NCBI GenBank assembly: GCA_017558425.1 | Contig: JAFYVD010000015.1 | Coordinates: forward strand, 1-22,806 | From: Clostridia bacterium | GTDB taxonomy: Bacteria > Bacillota_A > Clostridia > RUG12999 | Direction: 5' to 3' | Length of the DNA stretch: 22,806 bases | Part shown: positions 8,193-16,851 of the stretch, in pieces | How the letters are laid out: each line of letters starts with the position of its first letter | Position numbering within the stretch: position 1 is the stretch's first letter | Made by a program: the position numbers and the translations under genes | Notes under the pieces: generated by a model | The model's input: only the letters and a program-made list of their open reading frames with translations | What the model was told of the DNA's origin: nothing | Databases searched by the model: none

Positions 8193-9044
8193 TTACATTA
8201 ATAAATCGGACAGCTGTGCAAACTGCGAAAGTGACAGCTTTTCGCCACGAATATTTTGGTCAACGCCCATCTCGGTGAGTGCCGCGAAAGTCTGTTCTTT
8301 GGCAAATCCTGCCGAAGCGAGGCTGTTCACAAGAGTTTTACGGCGGAGTGCAAATGCACCGCGCACAACTCTGAAAAAGTTCTTTTCGTCCGCAGGAGTC
8401 ACCGAAGGATTTTCCAAAATATCTAGCCTGATTACGGCTGAGGAAACCTTTGGTGCGGGCACAAAATCGTCGGGCGGGACAATGAACTGAATCTCGGCGT
8501 TAGTGTAATACTGAACATGCACCGAAAGTGAACCGAAATCTTTGCTGCCTTCTTTTGCCGCCATTCTTTCGGCGACCTCTTTCTGCACCATTACGGTGAG
8601 AGATGAGAAACAGTCGCGATGCTTTATCAGCTCCAGAATAATTGGCGTTGTGATATAATATGGCAGATTTGCAACAAGTTTCACTTTTTTACCCTCGAAA
8701 TGTTCCGCTATAAGTGCGGGAATGTCGGTTTTCAAAATGTCGTTGTTGATAACGGTGACATTATCTTTGTCAGACAATGTATATTCCAGGACGGGGATGA
8801 GCTTGTCGTCAATTTCCACACTTACCACTTTTGCCGCATGGTCGGCAAGAACTCTGGTGAGAGTGCCGATACCCGGGCCGATTTCAAGAACATAGCTGTC
8901 TTCTGTAATGCCTGCGGCACAGGCAATTTCTTCAAGAACACCGCTGTTTACAAGAAAGTTTTGACCGAGGGACTTGGAAAAGCTTTTGTCAAAGCTTTTC
9001 ATAAGTCCACGGATATAGCTAATATCGGTTAAATCAATTTTCAT
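8193..9044 (-). CDS. rsmA: 16S rRNA (adenine1518/1519-N6) dimethyltransferase RsmA/KsgA
   Basis: Dimethylates two adjacent adenines near the 3' end of 16S rRNA during small-subunit maturation, using S-adenosylmethionine. KSLGQNFL near the N terminus, SAM-binding motif I VLEIGPGIGTLT (about residues 52-63) and the catalytic NLPYYI (about 126-131) are diagnostic. Length is about 283 aa, normal. The start is taken as ATG at 9044; a TTG two codons upstream (9050) is also possible. An AGGA lies about 10 bases before the ATG. The start overlaps the end of the parC-like gene by 11 bases, so it is the last gene of the long minus-strand run. Confidence 0.95.
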   Translation of the reverse strand: MKIDLTDISYIRGLMKSFDKSFSKSLGQNFLVNSGVLEEIACAAGITEDSYVLEIGPGIGTLTRVLADHAAKVVSVEIDDKLIPVLEYTLSDKDNVTVINNDILKTDIPALIAEHFEGKKVKLVANLPYYITTPIILELIKHRDCFSSLTVMVQKEVAERMAAKEGSKDFGSLSVHVQYYTNAEIQFIVPPDDFVPAPKVSSAVIRLDILENPSVTPADEKNFFRVVRGAFALRRKTLVNSLASAGFAKEQTFAALTEMGVDQNIRGEKLSLSQFAQLSDLLM

Positions 9045-11223
9045 CGCCAAACAATCCTATCTGTACAAATGGTTTATCGTCATCTTTCAAGGCTCTGCCT
9101 GAAGAGGGAATTTTTTCCGAATAATATGGTTTTAAGTTTTCAAGACCCGATTCTTCAACCGTCATCAGATTCTTCACAAGTTTATCGCGTTTGGAAAGAT
9201 ATACCTGAACGCCCTGAGTATCACGCTTGGATTTCAGGGCGATGTTTGCGGAATTTACCGCAAGGTATCTGCCGCCTTTACTTTCAAGAACAAAGTCGCC
9301 ATCTTCGGCAAAATGAAGCATACCCACAGCGGGCGATTTTGCATAAAATGCGGCGGTGAGCTTTTTACGGTTGGTTTTGGTTTCGTAGCTTTTCATATCA
9401 ACCTTGGCAACCTTGCCGTTTTCAAATGCAAAGAGCAAAAAGCCGCTGTAATCGGATGTTACTGCCATAAACAGCACCTGTTCGCCATCTGCCATATCAA
9501 GCAGGTTGGGAAGATATTCGCCCATCATACTTGCTTTGCAACCATCGGGAAGGTCGTAAAGATGAGATTTGTAAACATCGCTTTTGTCGGTGAAGAAGAG
9601 AATATCTTTGCCGTTTGTAGTTTCAATTTCAGCAATGATTTCATCTTCGGGTTTTAATTTCTGAACATCCGCACCACGGAGAGAAACAAGAGAAATTTTC
9701 TTGAAATATCCGTCGCGGGTGAGGAATACCTTGAGGTTATAATCATCAATTTCAACGGTTTCCGAAACTTCGGGAAGCTCGTCGCCATAGATGATATCGC
9801 TCTTTCGGTCAATACCGAATTTTTTGGAAATTTCCTCAAGTTCTTTTATAATGATTTTCTTGATTTTCTTTTCGTTTTCAAGAATATCCTGCATTTCGGC
9901 GATTTCGTCTTTTAACTTGTCAACCTCGCCGATACCCTTCATAATGTAGTCTTTATTCAGGTTACGCAATTTGATATTCGCAACATATTCAGCCTGAATT
10001 TCGTCAATATCAAAACCTTCCATCAGTCGGGGAACAACCATAGAATCTTCTTCCGTTCCGCGGATAATGGCGATGGCTTTGTCAACATCAAGAAGAATCT
10101 TTTTAAGACCTTCAAGCAGGTGAAGTTTGTCGCTTTTTTCTTTAATATCATATTTGAGCGCACGGGACACACATTCAATTCTGAAATTGCACCAGTTTTT
10201 AATGATGTCTTTAACGCCCAAAACGTAAGGCATACCATTTAAAAGCACGTTGAAGTTGCAACCGAACGAATCCTGAAGCGGAGTCATTTTATAAAGTCTC
10301 TGCATCAGCTGGTCGGGGTCGCAGGATTTTTTGATATCAATGGTAATTTTAAGACCGGTTTTGTCCGATTCGTCACGAATGTCGGAAATTTCCTTCAGTT
10401 TGCCTGCTTTTACACATTCAACGATTTTGTCGATGATTGCTTCAATGCAGGTGGTGTAAGGAATTTCGTAAATTTCAATACAGGAATTGGATTTGTCAAA
10501 TCTGTATTTTGCACGAATTTTGAATGAACCTCTGCCCGTTTCAAGGATGGAATCCATCTGTACTTTATCATAAACGATGGAACCGCCTGTAGGGAAATCG
10601 GGAGCGGTGATAAATTCCGAAATATCACACTTTTCGTTTTTCAGAAAAGCGATTGTAGCGGCATTGATTTCACGCAGGTTAAAGCTGCAGATGTTACTTG
10701 CCATACCAACCGCAATACCCTGATTGGGATTGACTAAAATGTTGGGGAAGGTAGTGGGGAGCAACACGGGTTCTTTCATTGTACCATCATAGTTGTCGGT
10801 GAAATCTACCACGTTTTTATTAATGTCTTTAAAAATTTCGTGCGAAATGGTGTCAAGCTTTGCTTCAGTATAACGGGAAGCGGCGTAAGACATATTTCTC
10901 GAATAATGTTTACCAAAGTTACCTTTGGAATCTACAAGGGGATGAAGCAGAGCCTCGTTACCTCTTGTCAGACGAACCATAGTTTCGTAAATTGCACCAT
11001 CACCGTGAGGATTGAGTTTCATTGTTGAACCTACGATGTTAGCGGATTTGGTTCTGTTTCCGCTTAAAAGACCCATTTTATACATTGTATAAAGGAGCTT
11101 TCTGTGAGAGGGTTTAAAACCGTCAATCTCGGGGATTGCACGGGAAATGATAACGCTCATTGCGTAGGGCATATAGTTTTTTTCCAAAGTATCGGAAATA
11201 AATTCCTGTGAAATATTAGTCAC
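9034..11223 (-). CDS. parC: Type IIA topoisomerase subunit A, ParC/GyrA-like (divergent)
   Basis: Breakage-reunion subunit that cuts and rejoins duplex DNA and, with the ParE-like subunit upstream, passes a second duplex through. With the preferred GTG start it is 729 aa. Visible in order are a winged-helix domain with GFKPSHRKLLYTM, the catalytic ArgTyr (ASRYTEAKL, Tyr118), the DNA-bending Ile170 in QGIAVGMASNI, a long coiled coil (about 365-475), and a short C-terminal beta-pinwheel region (about 490-729). The GyrA box (QRRGGKG) is absent, so it is more like topoisomerase IV than gyrase. NPHGDGAIYE replaces the usual HPHGDSAVYD, altering the quinolone site. It pairs with the preceding gene, whose stop codon overlaps its ribosome binding site. 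The exact subtype (ParC or a separate clade) is uncertain. Confidence 0.85.
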   Translation of the reverse strand: MTNISQEFISDTLEKNYMPYAMSVIISRAIPEIDGFKPSHRKLLYTMYKMGLLSGNRTKSANIVGSTMKLNPHGDGAIYETMVRLTRGNEALLHPLVDSKGNFGKHYSRNMSYAASRYTEAKLDTISHEIFKDINKNVVDFTDNYDGTMKEPVLLPTTFPNILVNPNQGIAVGMASNICSFNLREINAATIAFLKNEKCDISEFITAPDFPTGGSIVYDKVQMDSILETGRGSFKIRAKYRFDKSNSCIEIYEIPYTTCIEAIIDKIVECVKAGKLKEISDIRDESDKTGLKITIDIKKSCDPDQLMQRLYKMTPLQDSFGCNFNVLLNGMPYVLGVKDIIKNWCNFRIECVSRALKYDIKEKSDKLHLLEGLKKILLDVDKAIAIIRGTEEDSMVVPRLMEGFDIDEIQAEYVANIKLRNLNKDYIMKGIGEVDKLKDEIAEMQDILENEKKIKKIIIKELEEISKKFGIDRKSDIIYGDELPEVSETVEIDDYNLKVFLTRDGYFKKISLVSLRGADVQKLKPEDEIIAEIETTNGKDILFFTDKSDVYKSHLYDLPDGCKASMMGEYLPNLLDMADGEQVLFMAVTSDYSGFLLFAFENGKVAKVDMKSYETKTNRKKLTAAFYAKSPAVGMLHFAEDGDFVLESKGGRYLAVNSANIALKSKRDTQGVQVYLSKRDKLVKNLMTVEESGLENLKPYYSEKIPSSGRALKDDDKPFVQIGLFGDEN

Positions 11224-11238
11224 TCTATGCACCTCCTT
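11221..11238 (-). promoter_or_regulatory. Ribosome binding site that fixes the parC-like start
   Basis: On the minus strand, AAGGAGG (11238 down to 11232) overlaps the TAA of the parE-like gene and is followed 8 bases later by GTG at 11223. A GTG at 11232 in the same frame would sit inside the Shine-Dalgarno itself, so the downstream GTG is the likely start. Stop and ribosome site overlap, pointing to translational coupling of the two subunits. Confidence 0.8.
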
Positions 11239-13216
11239 AAGCTAAATCGAGCATATCAAGATATTTGCTGCCGTGCTGTGCAATGTAATCTTTTCGGGCA
11301 GGAAGATTGTCGCCCAAAAGTACATCGAACATCATTGCAACACGTTCTGCATCGTCAAGAGTTACCTGAATAAGTCTGCGGGTTTCGGGATTCATAGTGG
11401 TTTCCCACATCATTTCGGGTTCGTTTTCGCCAAGACCTTTTGAACGCTGAATGGTGTATTTACCTGTAAGCCCCGCAACGATATCAGCCTTATCACGCTC
11501 TGTGTATGCAAAATAGGTTTTGTCTTTACAGGTGATTTCAAACAGCGGAGATTCAACAATATATACATATCCGAGTTCGATAAGTGTAGGAACAAGAGCG
11601 TAAAGCATGGAAAGTATCAGAGTTCTGATCTGGAAACCGTCCACGTCCGCATCGGTACAGATTATAAGCTTGTTCCAACGGAAATTGTTTATATCAAAAG
11701 TGGAAATATCTTTGTTGTGTTTGGAATTGATTTCCACACCGCAACCTAAAACCTTGATAAGGTCGGTGATGATTTCGCTTTTGAAAATTTTGTTATAATC
11801 AGCTTTCAGACAGTTAAGGATTTTACCACGGATAGGCATAAGTGCCTGAAATTCTGCATCACGACTCTGTTTACACGAACCGAGAGCCGAGTCACCTTCG
11901 ACGATATAAATCTCGCGTCGGCTGAGGTCTTTTGTACGACAATCAACAAACTTTTCAACACGATTGTTGATGTCGATGGTGCCCGATAGCTTTTTCTTTA
12001 CATTGAGCCTTGTTTTTTCGGCAGATTCACGGCTTCGTTTGTTAACAAGAGCCTGAGCGGCAATTTTTTCCGCATCCACCTTATTTTCGATGAAGTAAAT
12101 TTCAAGATTGTGACGGAGAGTTTCTGTCATATAATCCTGAATGAATTTATTGTCAATCGCTTTTTTTGTTTGGTTTTTATAGTCAGTGTGGGTGGAGAAT
12201 GAGTTTGTAACCAAAATCAAGCTGTCCTGAATGTCCTGAAAAGTGATTTTTGATTCATTCTTGGTATATTTTGAGTTGGCGGAAAGGTATTTATCAAGAG
12301 CATAAACAAACGCATTTCTGACAGCTCTGTCAGGAGAACCGCCTTCCTCAAGGAAACTGGAGTTATGGTAATATTCAATAACTCTTGAATGGTTATTGAA
12401 ACAGAAGGAAACGTCAAACTTCACTCTGTAATCGTCTTTATCGGGACGGTCACGACCTACACCTTCGCCTGAAATGGAGTAGGTGGCAGTCAGCCCGTTA
12501 TCGCCTGAAAGTTCGGCGATATAGTCGGTGATACCTTCGGGATAAAGATATTCAAACGATTCCATCCCGGTGGGAGTTTCGTTTTTCAGAACCAGTTTAA
12601 GACCGGCGTTTACAATAGCCTGCCTTTTTAAAACATCCTGATAAAACTCAAGCGGGATATCAATTTCTGTGAAAACGTCAAGGTCGGGTTTCCATCTGAT
12701 GGTGGAACCCGATTTTTTTGAACGGATTTCTTCTTTCTGCAGTCCGCCGATGTTATAACCTTTTTCAAAATGGAGGTTGTATCTGTAGCCGTCACGGATT
12801 ACTTCGACATCCATATATTCGGATGCAAACTGTGTGGCACAGCTGCCCAGACCATTGGTACCAAGGCTGTAACCATAGTTTTCGCCCTGAATGGTGTTGT
12901 ATTTACCGCCTGCGTAAAGCTCGCAGAAAACAAGTTCCCAGTTGTAGCGCTGTTCCTTTTCGTTGAAATCAAGCGGAATACCACGACCACAGTCGGCAAC
13001 CTCGATTGAATTGTCAAGATAGCGGGTAACGGTAATGACATTGCCGTAGCCTTCTCTGGCTTCGTCAATGGAGTTTGAAAGAATTTCAAACATGGCGTGC
13101 TGACAGCCTTCGAGGCTGCTTGCGCCGAATATTACCGCAGGACGGAGACGGACTTTATCAGGGCCTTTTAAGGCGGTGATACTGTCGTTACCGTAAGACT
13201 GATTTTTGTTAGCCAT
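11237..13216 (-). CDS. parE: Type IIA topoisomerase subunit B, ParE/GyrB-like (divergent)
   Basis: ATPase subunit that drives strand passage together with the A subunit encoded next. The 659 aa length fits ParE. The GHKL ATPase fold is recognisable from Glu44/Asn48 (FEILSNSIDEA), Asp75 (VADCGRGIP), AGGK at 102-105 and the QTK lid at 349-351. The toprim domain shows EGDS at 440-443 and DADVDG at 522-527. RSKGLGENEPEMMWETTM near 591-608 is the C-terminal signature. Several usually fixed positions differ: GTNGLGSC for the GLHGVG loop, EGDSALGSCKQSRD for EGDSAGGSAKQGRD, and DVDGFQIRTL for DVDGAHIRTL. It starts 4 bases after rpiB ends. The family is clear; whether it is topoisomerase IV or a separate clade is open. 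Confidence 0.85.
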   Translation of the reverse strand: MANKNQSYGNDSITALKGPDKVRLRPAVIFGASSLEGCQHAMFEILSNSIDEAREGYGNVITVTRYLDNSIEVADCGRGIPLDFNEKEQRYNWELVFCELYAGGKYNTIQGENYGYSLGTNGLGSCATQFASEYMDVEVIRDGYRYNLHFEKGYNIGGLQKEEIRSKKSGSTIRWKPDLDVFTEIDIPLEFYQDVLKRQAIVNAGLKLVLKNETPTGMESFEYLYPEGITDYIAELSGDNGLTATYSISGEGVGRDRPDKDDYRVKFDVSFCFNNHSRVIEYYHNSSFLEEGGSPDRAVRNAFVYALDKYLSANSKYTKNESKITFQDIQDSLILVTNSFSTHTDYKNQTKKAIDNKFIQDYMTETLRHNLEIYFIENKVDAEKIAAQALVNKRSRESAEKTRLNVKKKLSGTIDINNRVEKFVDCRTKDLSRREIYIVEGDSALGSCKQSRDAEFQALMPIRGKILNCLKADYNKIFKSEIITDLIKVLGCGVEINSKHNKDISTFDINNFRWNKLIICTDADVDGFQIRTLILSMLYALVPTLIELGYVYIVESPLFEITCKDKTYFAYTERDKADIVAGLTGKYTIQRSKGLGENEPEMMWETTMNPETRRLIQVTLDDAERVAMMFDVLLGDNLPARKDYIAQHGSKYLDMLDLA

Positions 13217-13220
13217 TTAA

Positions 13221-13661
13221 TTACTCACCTTTTTCAAGATTTGTTATTTTGTCAATTCTCTGCTGATGTCTGCCACCCATAAATTCAGAGTCCAGCCAAG
13301 CAGATACGATTTCAAGGGCAACGTCTTCGCCCACAACTCTGCCACCTAATGTGATTACATTGGCGTTGTTGTGGCATTTTGCCATTTTCGCACAGTAAAC
13401 TTCGTTACATACAGCTGCACGGATACCTTTTATTTTATTTGCAGCAATGCTGATTCCTATACCTGTTCCGCAAAGAAGAATACCTTTTTCGCATTCTCCC
13501 GAAACGATGGATTTGCAAACTACTTCTGCAATGTCGGGGTAGTCAACTCTGCCTTCTTCGTAAATACCGAAGTCTTTAACTTCAAGCCCTCTTTCTTCAA
13601 GGAATTTTTTTACTGCATTTTTAAGAGCAAATGCTCCGTGGTCACAACCAATAGCTATCAT
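13221..13661 (-). CDS. rpiB: Ribose-5-phosphate isomerase B
   Basis: Interconverts ribose 5-phosphate and ribulose 5-phosphate in the non-oxidative pentose phosphate pathway; relatives act on allose or galactose 6-phosphate. At 146 aa it has the standard LacAB/RpiB length. GCDHGA at residues 5-10 (Asp7, His8), the catalytic cysteine Cys64 in LLCGTGIGISIAANK, and CHNNANVITLGGR with His97 are the family active-site motifs. It overlaps the end of tsaB by 4 bases (ATGA) and is followed 4 bases later by the parE-like gene, so it sits inside the operon. Confidence 0.94.
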   Translation of the reverse strand: MIAIGCDHGAFALKNAVKKFLEERGLEVKDFGIYEEGRVDYPDIAEVVCKSIVSGECEKGILLCGTGIGISIAANKIKGIRAAVCNEVYCAKMAKCHNNANVITLGGRVVGEDVALEIVSAWLDSEFMGGRHQQRIDKITNLEKGE

Positions 13662-14347
13662 TTTTTATTCATCCTTTCTTTTTCCTGTTCGGCACTTGAT
13701 TTTCGCACATAAAGAGCGTCAATGGTCTCTGCCGCAGGGAAACCGTTTGTTTTTATTTCATCAAAAGCTGCCGCCACAAGAGTCGCCGCATTGGGCATAC
13801 TCTGGTGAGCGGGAGCAAATATAATGTTCGGGTTCTGTTTTAAAATTTCCGCATATTTTACTGCGCCGTCACCGCACACAATTGTGGGGGAGGTTATGCC
13901 GGCTGAAATTGCCGAAACATCCGATGCGTCGGGTTTTATAAGTTCAGAAAACTTTCCACCAATAAACTGATATTTTCCGTAAAACACCTGGGAATTTCGC
14001 GCATCTGTCATTGCGATGACAGGCAGGGGCTGAAGTGCAAAGTGGTAAGCCGTTGCCGCAAGTGAAGAAACCGTTACAATGGGTTTTTCGCCCGGAAACG
14101 CCAACCCTTTTGCGGTTGCCATACCGATTCGGATTCCGGTGAATGAACCGGGGCCGTTTGTGCAGGCAAAAGCGTCAATATCTTTTGCTGTCAAATCAAG
14201 CTCGGTCAAAACAGATTCTATCATGGGAATAAGCTTTGTGGAATGGGTCAGCCCGTTATTTATGTAAAAAAGTCCAAGTAATTTATCTTCTTCAGCAACG
14301 GCAACCGATGCAACTGAAAGACAAGTATCAACAGCCAGAATTTTCAC
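13658..14347 (-). CDS. tsaB: tRNA threonylcarbamoyladenosine biosynthesis protein TsaB
   Basis: Partner of TsaD and TsaE in making the t6A modification at position 37 of ANN-decoding tRNAs. The 229 aa protein has the ASKHA fold with MKILAVDTCLSVASVA at the N terminus, a conserved HSTKLIPMI helix, GPGSFTGIRIG at about 65-75, and the C-terminal LYVRKSSAE segment typical of full-length TsaB. The N terminus overlaps the tsaE reading frame by 20 bases, and its last 4 bases overlap rpiB. tsaD is not in the window. Confidence 0.93.
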   Translation of the reverse strand: MKILAVDTCLSVASVAVAEEDKLLGLFYINNGLTHSTKLIPMIESVLTELDLTAKDIDAFACTNGPGSFTGIRIGMATAKGLAFPGEKPIVTVSSLAATAYHFALQPLPVIAMTDARNSQVFYGKYQFIGGKFSELIKPDASDVSAISAGITSPTIVCGDGAVKYAEILKQNPNIIFAPAHQSMPNAATLVAAAFDEIKTNGFPAAETIDALYVRKSSAEQEKERMNKK

Positions 14348-14756
14348 GCTTTGTCACCTCGATTTCACGATAATTTTCATCTATTTCAAGATTTTTGGAA
14401 ATGTAAACGTCATAAATATCGGCACCAATATCGGAAGGAAGAATGTCAGGCCACTCGACAATGCTGATGCCGTCGCCCGATTCGATATATTCCATAAGAC
14501 CTGCTTCGTAAAGCTCGTCCTCGGTGGAAAGCCTGTAAAGGTCAAAATGGTAAACGGGCGGATTGCCTTTGTAAATATTCATAATGGAGAATGTGGGACT
14601 ACATACGGCATCCGAGCCTGAAAGACCGCGAGTGAAAACAGTTTTTCCCACACCGATATCGCCGTGGAGACAGATGATGTCGCCGGGGTTTATATTCTTT
14701 TTAAAGTCTGCGGCAATGCTTTCAGTTTCCGCAGGGGAGTAAACGATATGTTTCAT
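14328..14756 (-). CDS. tsaE: tRNA threonylcarbamoyladenosine biosynthesis ATPase TsaE
   Basis: P-loop ATPase required for turnover of the TsaBD complex in t6A synthesis. It is 142 aa, a normal length. Walker A is GDIGVGKT at residues 32-39. SPTFSIMNIYKG, YHFDLYRL and the IVEWPD acidic motif near 98-103 are all characteristic of the family. The ATG follows an AAGAGG site just after the MATE gene stop, 9 bases away. It overlaps tsaB by 20 bases, as is common for this pair. Confidence 0.94.
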   Translation of the reverse strand: MKHIVYSPAETESIAADFKKNINPGDIICLHGDIGVGKTVFTRGLSGSDAVCSPTFSIMNIYKGNPPVYHFDLYRLSTEDELYEAGLMEYIESGDGISIVEWPDILPSDIGADIYDVYISKNLEIDENYREIEVTKRENSGC

Positions 14757-14765
14757 AAAAACCTC

Positions 14766-16109
14766 TTAAACTTTAATGTGCAACCAAGCACCTTTTCTGA
14801 GACGGAAATGGTAAATCAGTGACATTGTCGCAAAATTCAGAACTATTCCAAGACCGAGTGCGACATAACCGCTTGTGCGAGTGGAAAGTATAAACACGGG
14901 AAGAATCCTTGCAACCCACAAAGCAGCGGTGCTGGTTACCGTTATGTATCTTGCATCGCCTGCACCACGAAGAATGCCTCCGGCGAGAGTCTGATAGTTT
15001 ATCATGCAGAAGCAAACACCGTAAATTCTGCAGAAAACGCCTGCAGTTGCCAGAACATCTGCTTCTGTTGAGTAAAGATGCGAAATGTAAGGGCCGAATG
15101 TGAACAGGAAAGCTCCTGCGGGAATCAAGGCAACAAAAAACATTTTTTTCACAAATCGGAAAATGTCGGACGCACCGACGAAATCGTGCCTTGCAAGTGC
15201 CTGAGTTGTTGCAACCGTTATGGCAACAGATATACCGGAAGTTACGGCGTTGAATATACCGAGTATGCTAGTGGAAATCTGATATCCTGCCTGAAATGTT
15301 GCACCATATATAAGATAAAGTGATTGCAGAATAACAGCTCCACCCTGGTATATACCCTGTTCAAGTGAGGTATATATTGAGATTGAAAATATTCGTTTTA
15401 TATAGTTTTCTTTCGCACGTGCGAAAAGATTTTTCGGGAAAATGGCAATTTTCTTTGCCTTAATCATTATCACGCCGATAACGGGTCCGATTGCCCTTGC
15501 GGCAAAAACGGCAATTCCTGTTCCGTGCGTGGAAAGGGTGGGGAACCCAAAATAGGTTATTCCGAAAATGAGTATATATGCAAATAAAGTGTAAAGTGCG
15601 TTTACAAGCACGTTTGTAACAAGTGCAAGTCTGTTATCACCCACGCCTCTTGCTGCGGCGTTCGTAATATAGTTGAATGCGATAAAAGGAAGGCTTACAA
15701 TACTGTAAGAATAATATATTTTCAGGTGTTTTGCAACCTCGGGGGTGGCGCTTGAAAAGAACAAATTCAGTATCCCGTCCGAGAAAATAAATCCTAAAAG
15801 CGAAATTGAACCGCTTATTATAAGAGCGATTTTAAGGGACTGCATTGTTGCTTCCTTGACGCCCTCGTGATTTTCTTCACCGTAAAGTCTGCCGATGATA
15901 ACGGTTACGCCTGTGGCAAGACCAAGATACAGAAACTGAAGCCAGGTGACAAGAGAATTGACCATTGAAACAGCGGTCATTTCGTTTTTTCCGACGTGCC
16001 CCATAATGATTGTGGACATAACGCTTACAGAAACTATCAAAAGCTGCTCGAGTATACACGGAAATGCAAGCTTCATAAGATTTGAAGTGGTGGGGGATAA
16101 AGATTTCAT
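14766..16109 (-). CDS. MATE-family efflux transporter
   Basis: Integral membrane cation/drug antiporter of the multidrug and toxic compound extrusion superfamily. The 447 aa length and about 12 hydrophobic segments, arranged as two six-helix halves, fit. The N-terminal half shows LAFPCILEQLL and a VSVMSTIIMGHVGKNEMTAVS-like stretch in helices 1-2, followed by LGLATGVTVIIGRLYGEE, all typical of the DinF/NorM-like MATE group. The second half repeats this pattern (GAGDARY motif near residue 380). The substrate cannot be read from sequence. The ATG has AAGGAG 9 bases upstream. It lies between comF (36 bases) and tsaE (9 bases), so it is probably cotranscribed, with no obvious functional link. Confidence 0.9.
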   Translation of the reverse strand: MKSLSPTTSNLMKLAFPCILEQLLIVSVSVMSTIIMGHVGKNEMTAVSMVNSLVTWLQFLYLGLATGVTVIIGRLYGEENHEGVKEATMQSLKIALIISGSISLLGFIFSDGILNLFFSSATPEVAKHLKIYYSYSIVSLPFIAFNYITNAAARGVGDNRLALVTNVLVNALYTLFAYILIFGITYFGFPTLSTHGTGIAVFAARAIGPVIGVIMIKAKKIAIFPKNLFARAKENYIKRIFSISIYTSLEQGIYQGGAVILQSLYLIYGATFQAGYQISTSILGIFNAVTSGISVAITVATTQALARHDFVGASDIFRFVKKMFFVALIPAGAFLFTFGPYISHLYSTEADVLATAGVFCRIYGVCFCMINYQTLAGGILRGAGDARYITVTSTAALWVARILPVFILSTRTSGYVALGLGIVLNFATMSLIYHFRLRKGAWLHIKV

Positions 16110-16145
16110 AGGAAGTTACTCCTTAATACTGCCTGTAACGAAGGG

Positions 16146-16847
16146 CTAATTTGCAAGAGTTGCAACAAATACATATTCTGCGCCATTTTTCTTAAGAACT
16201 TTTGTAACTTCCGAAACTGTGGCGCCGGTTGTAATAATATCGTCAACAAGTAGAATTTTCAAGCCTTTCACATTGGCTTTTTTAGTGAGTGCAAATGCAC
16301 CTTTTAAATTTTTAAGACGTTGCGCCCTTGTGAGTTTGCTTTGGTTGGGCGTGCTTCTTATTTTCTTAATCCAATTTGATTTATACGGAAGATTAAGCTG
16401 GGAAGCAATTGTTCTGCCAAGCTGTTCGGTGGGGTCAAAACTTCGTTTGTTCGCTCGACCGGGGTCGGGTGGGACGGACAGAACCACGTCTGCTTTTATG
16501 CCAAGTTTTTTAAGCCCTTCCACAGTGAAATGGCTGAGCGGCTTTGCCATATAGGTTTGTGAACCGAATTTGTATTTTAATATAGCGGTTCTTACATCTG
16601 TGTTGTATTTTGCCGGGGCATATGCACCATCGAAATATCTGCCTGCAACTTTGCAGGACAGACATTCAGGTTTGCCGCTGTTGTATGTGAAAACTCCGCC
16701 GCATTTTGAACATCTTGTCTGAATGTAAGGGACTTTGTCCGCGCATTTTCTGCAAATTAGAGGTCGGTCACCCGGAGCAAGAAATTTACCGCAGTAAATG
16801 CACTTTGGCGGAAAGAAAATGTCAAAAAACATTGTTAAAAGCTTCAT
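16146..16847 (-). CDS. comF: ComF family protein (zinc ribbon plus phosphoribosyltransferase fold)
   Basis: Relative of Bacillus ComFC, which is involved in DNA uptake during transformation; in many bacteria the role is unproven. Length is 233 aa. The N terminus carries four Cys pairs (16/19, 32/35, 46/49, 62/65), forming a double zinc ribbon. The C-terminal half has the phosphoribosyltransferase motif ILLVDDIITTGATVSE at residues 198-213. It starts 4 bases after the recD2 stop, with a GGAAGGA site inside the end of recD2. Its pairing with a RecD2-type helicase suggests a role in DNA uptake or repair, but this is inference. Confidence 0.92.
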   Translation of the reverse strand: MKLLTMFFDIFFPPKCIYCGKFLAPGDRPLICRKCADKVPYIQTRCSKCGGVFTYNSGKPECLSCKVAGRYFDGAYAPAKYNTDVRTAILKYKFGSQTYMAKPLSHFTVEGLKKLGIKADVVLSVPPDPGRANKRSFDPTEQLGRTIASQLNLPYKSNWIKKIRSTPNQSKLTRAQRLKNLKGAFALTKKANVKGLKILLVDDIITTGATVSEVTKVLKKNGAEYVFVATLAN

Positions 16848-16851
16848 TTAC

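Noticed and set aside
11224..11232. Upstream GTG start for the parC-like gene
   Set aside because: The GTG is part of the AAGGAGG ribosome site; the GTG 9 bases downstream has ideal spacing.
16146..16847. Eight-cysteine N terminus of ComF as a novel fusion
   Set aside because: A double zinc ribbon ahead of the phosphoribosyltransferase domain is usual for this family.
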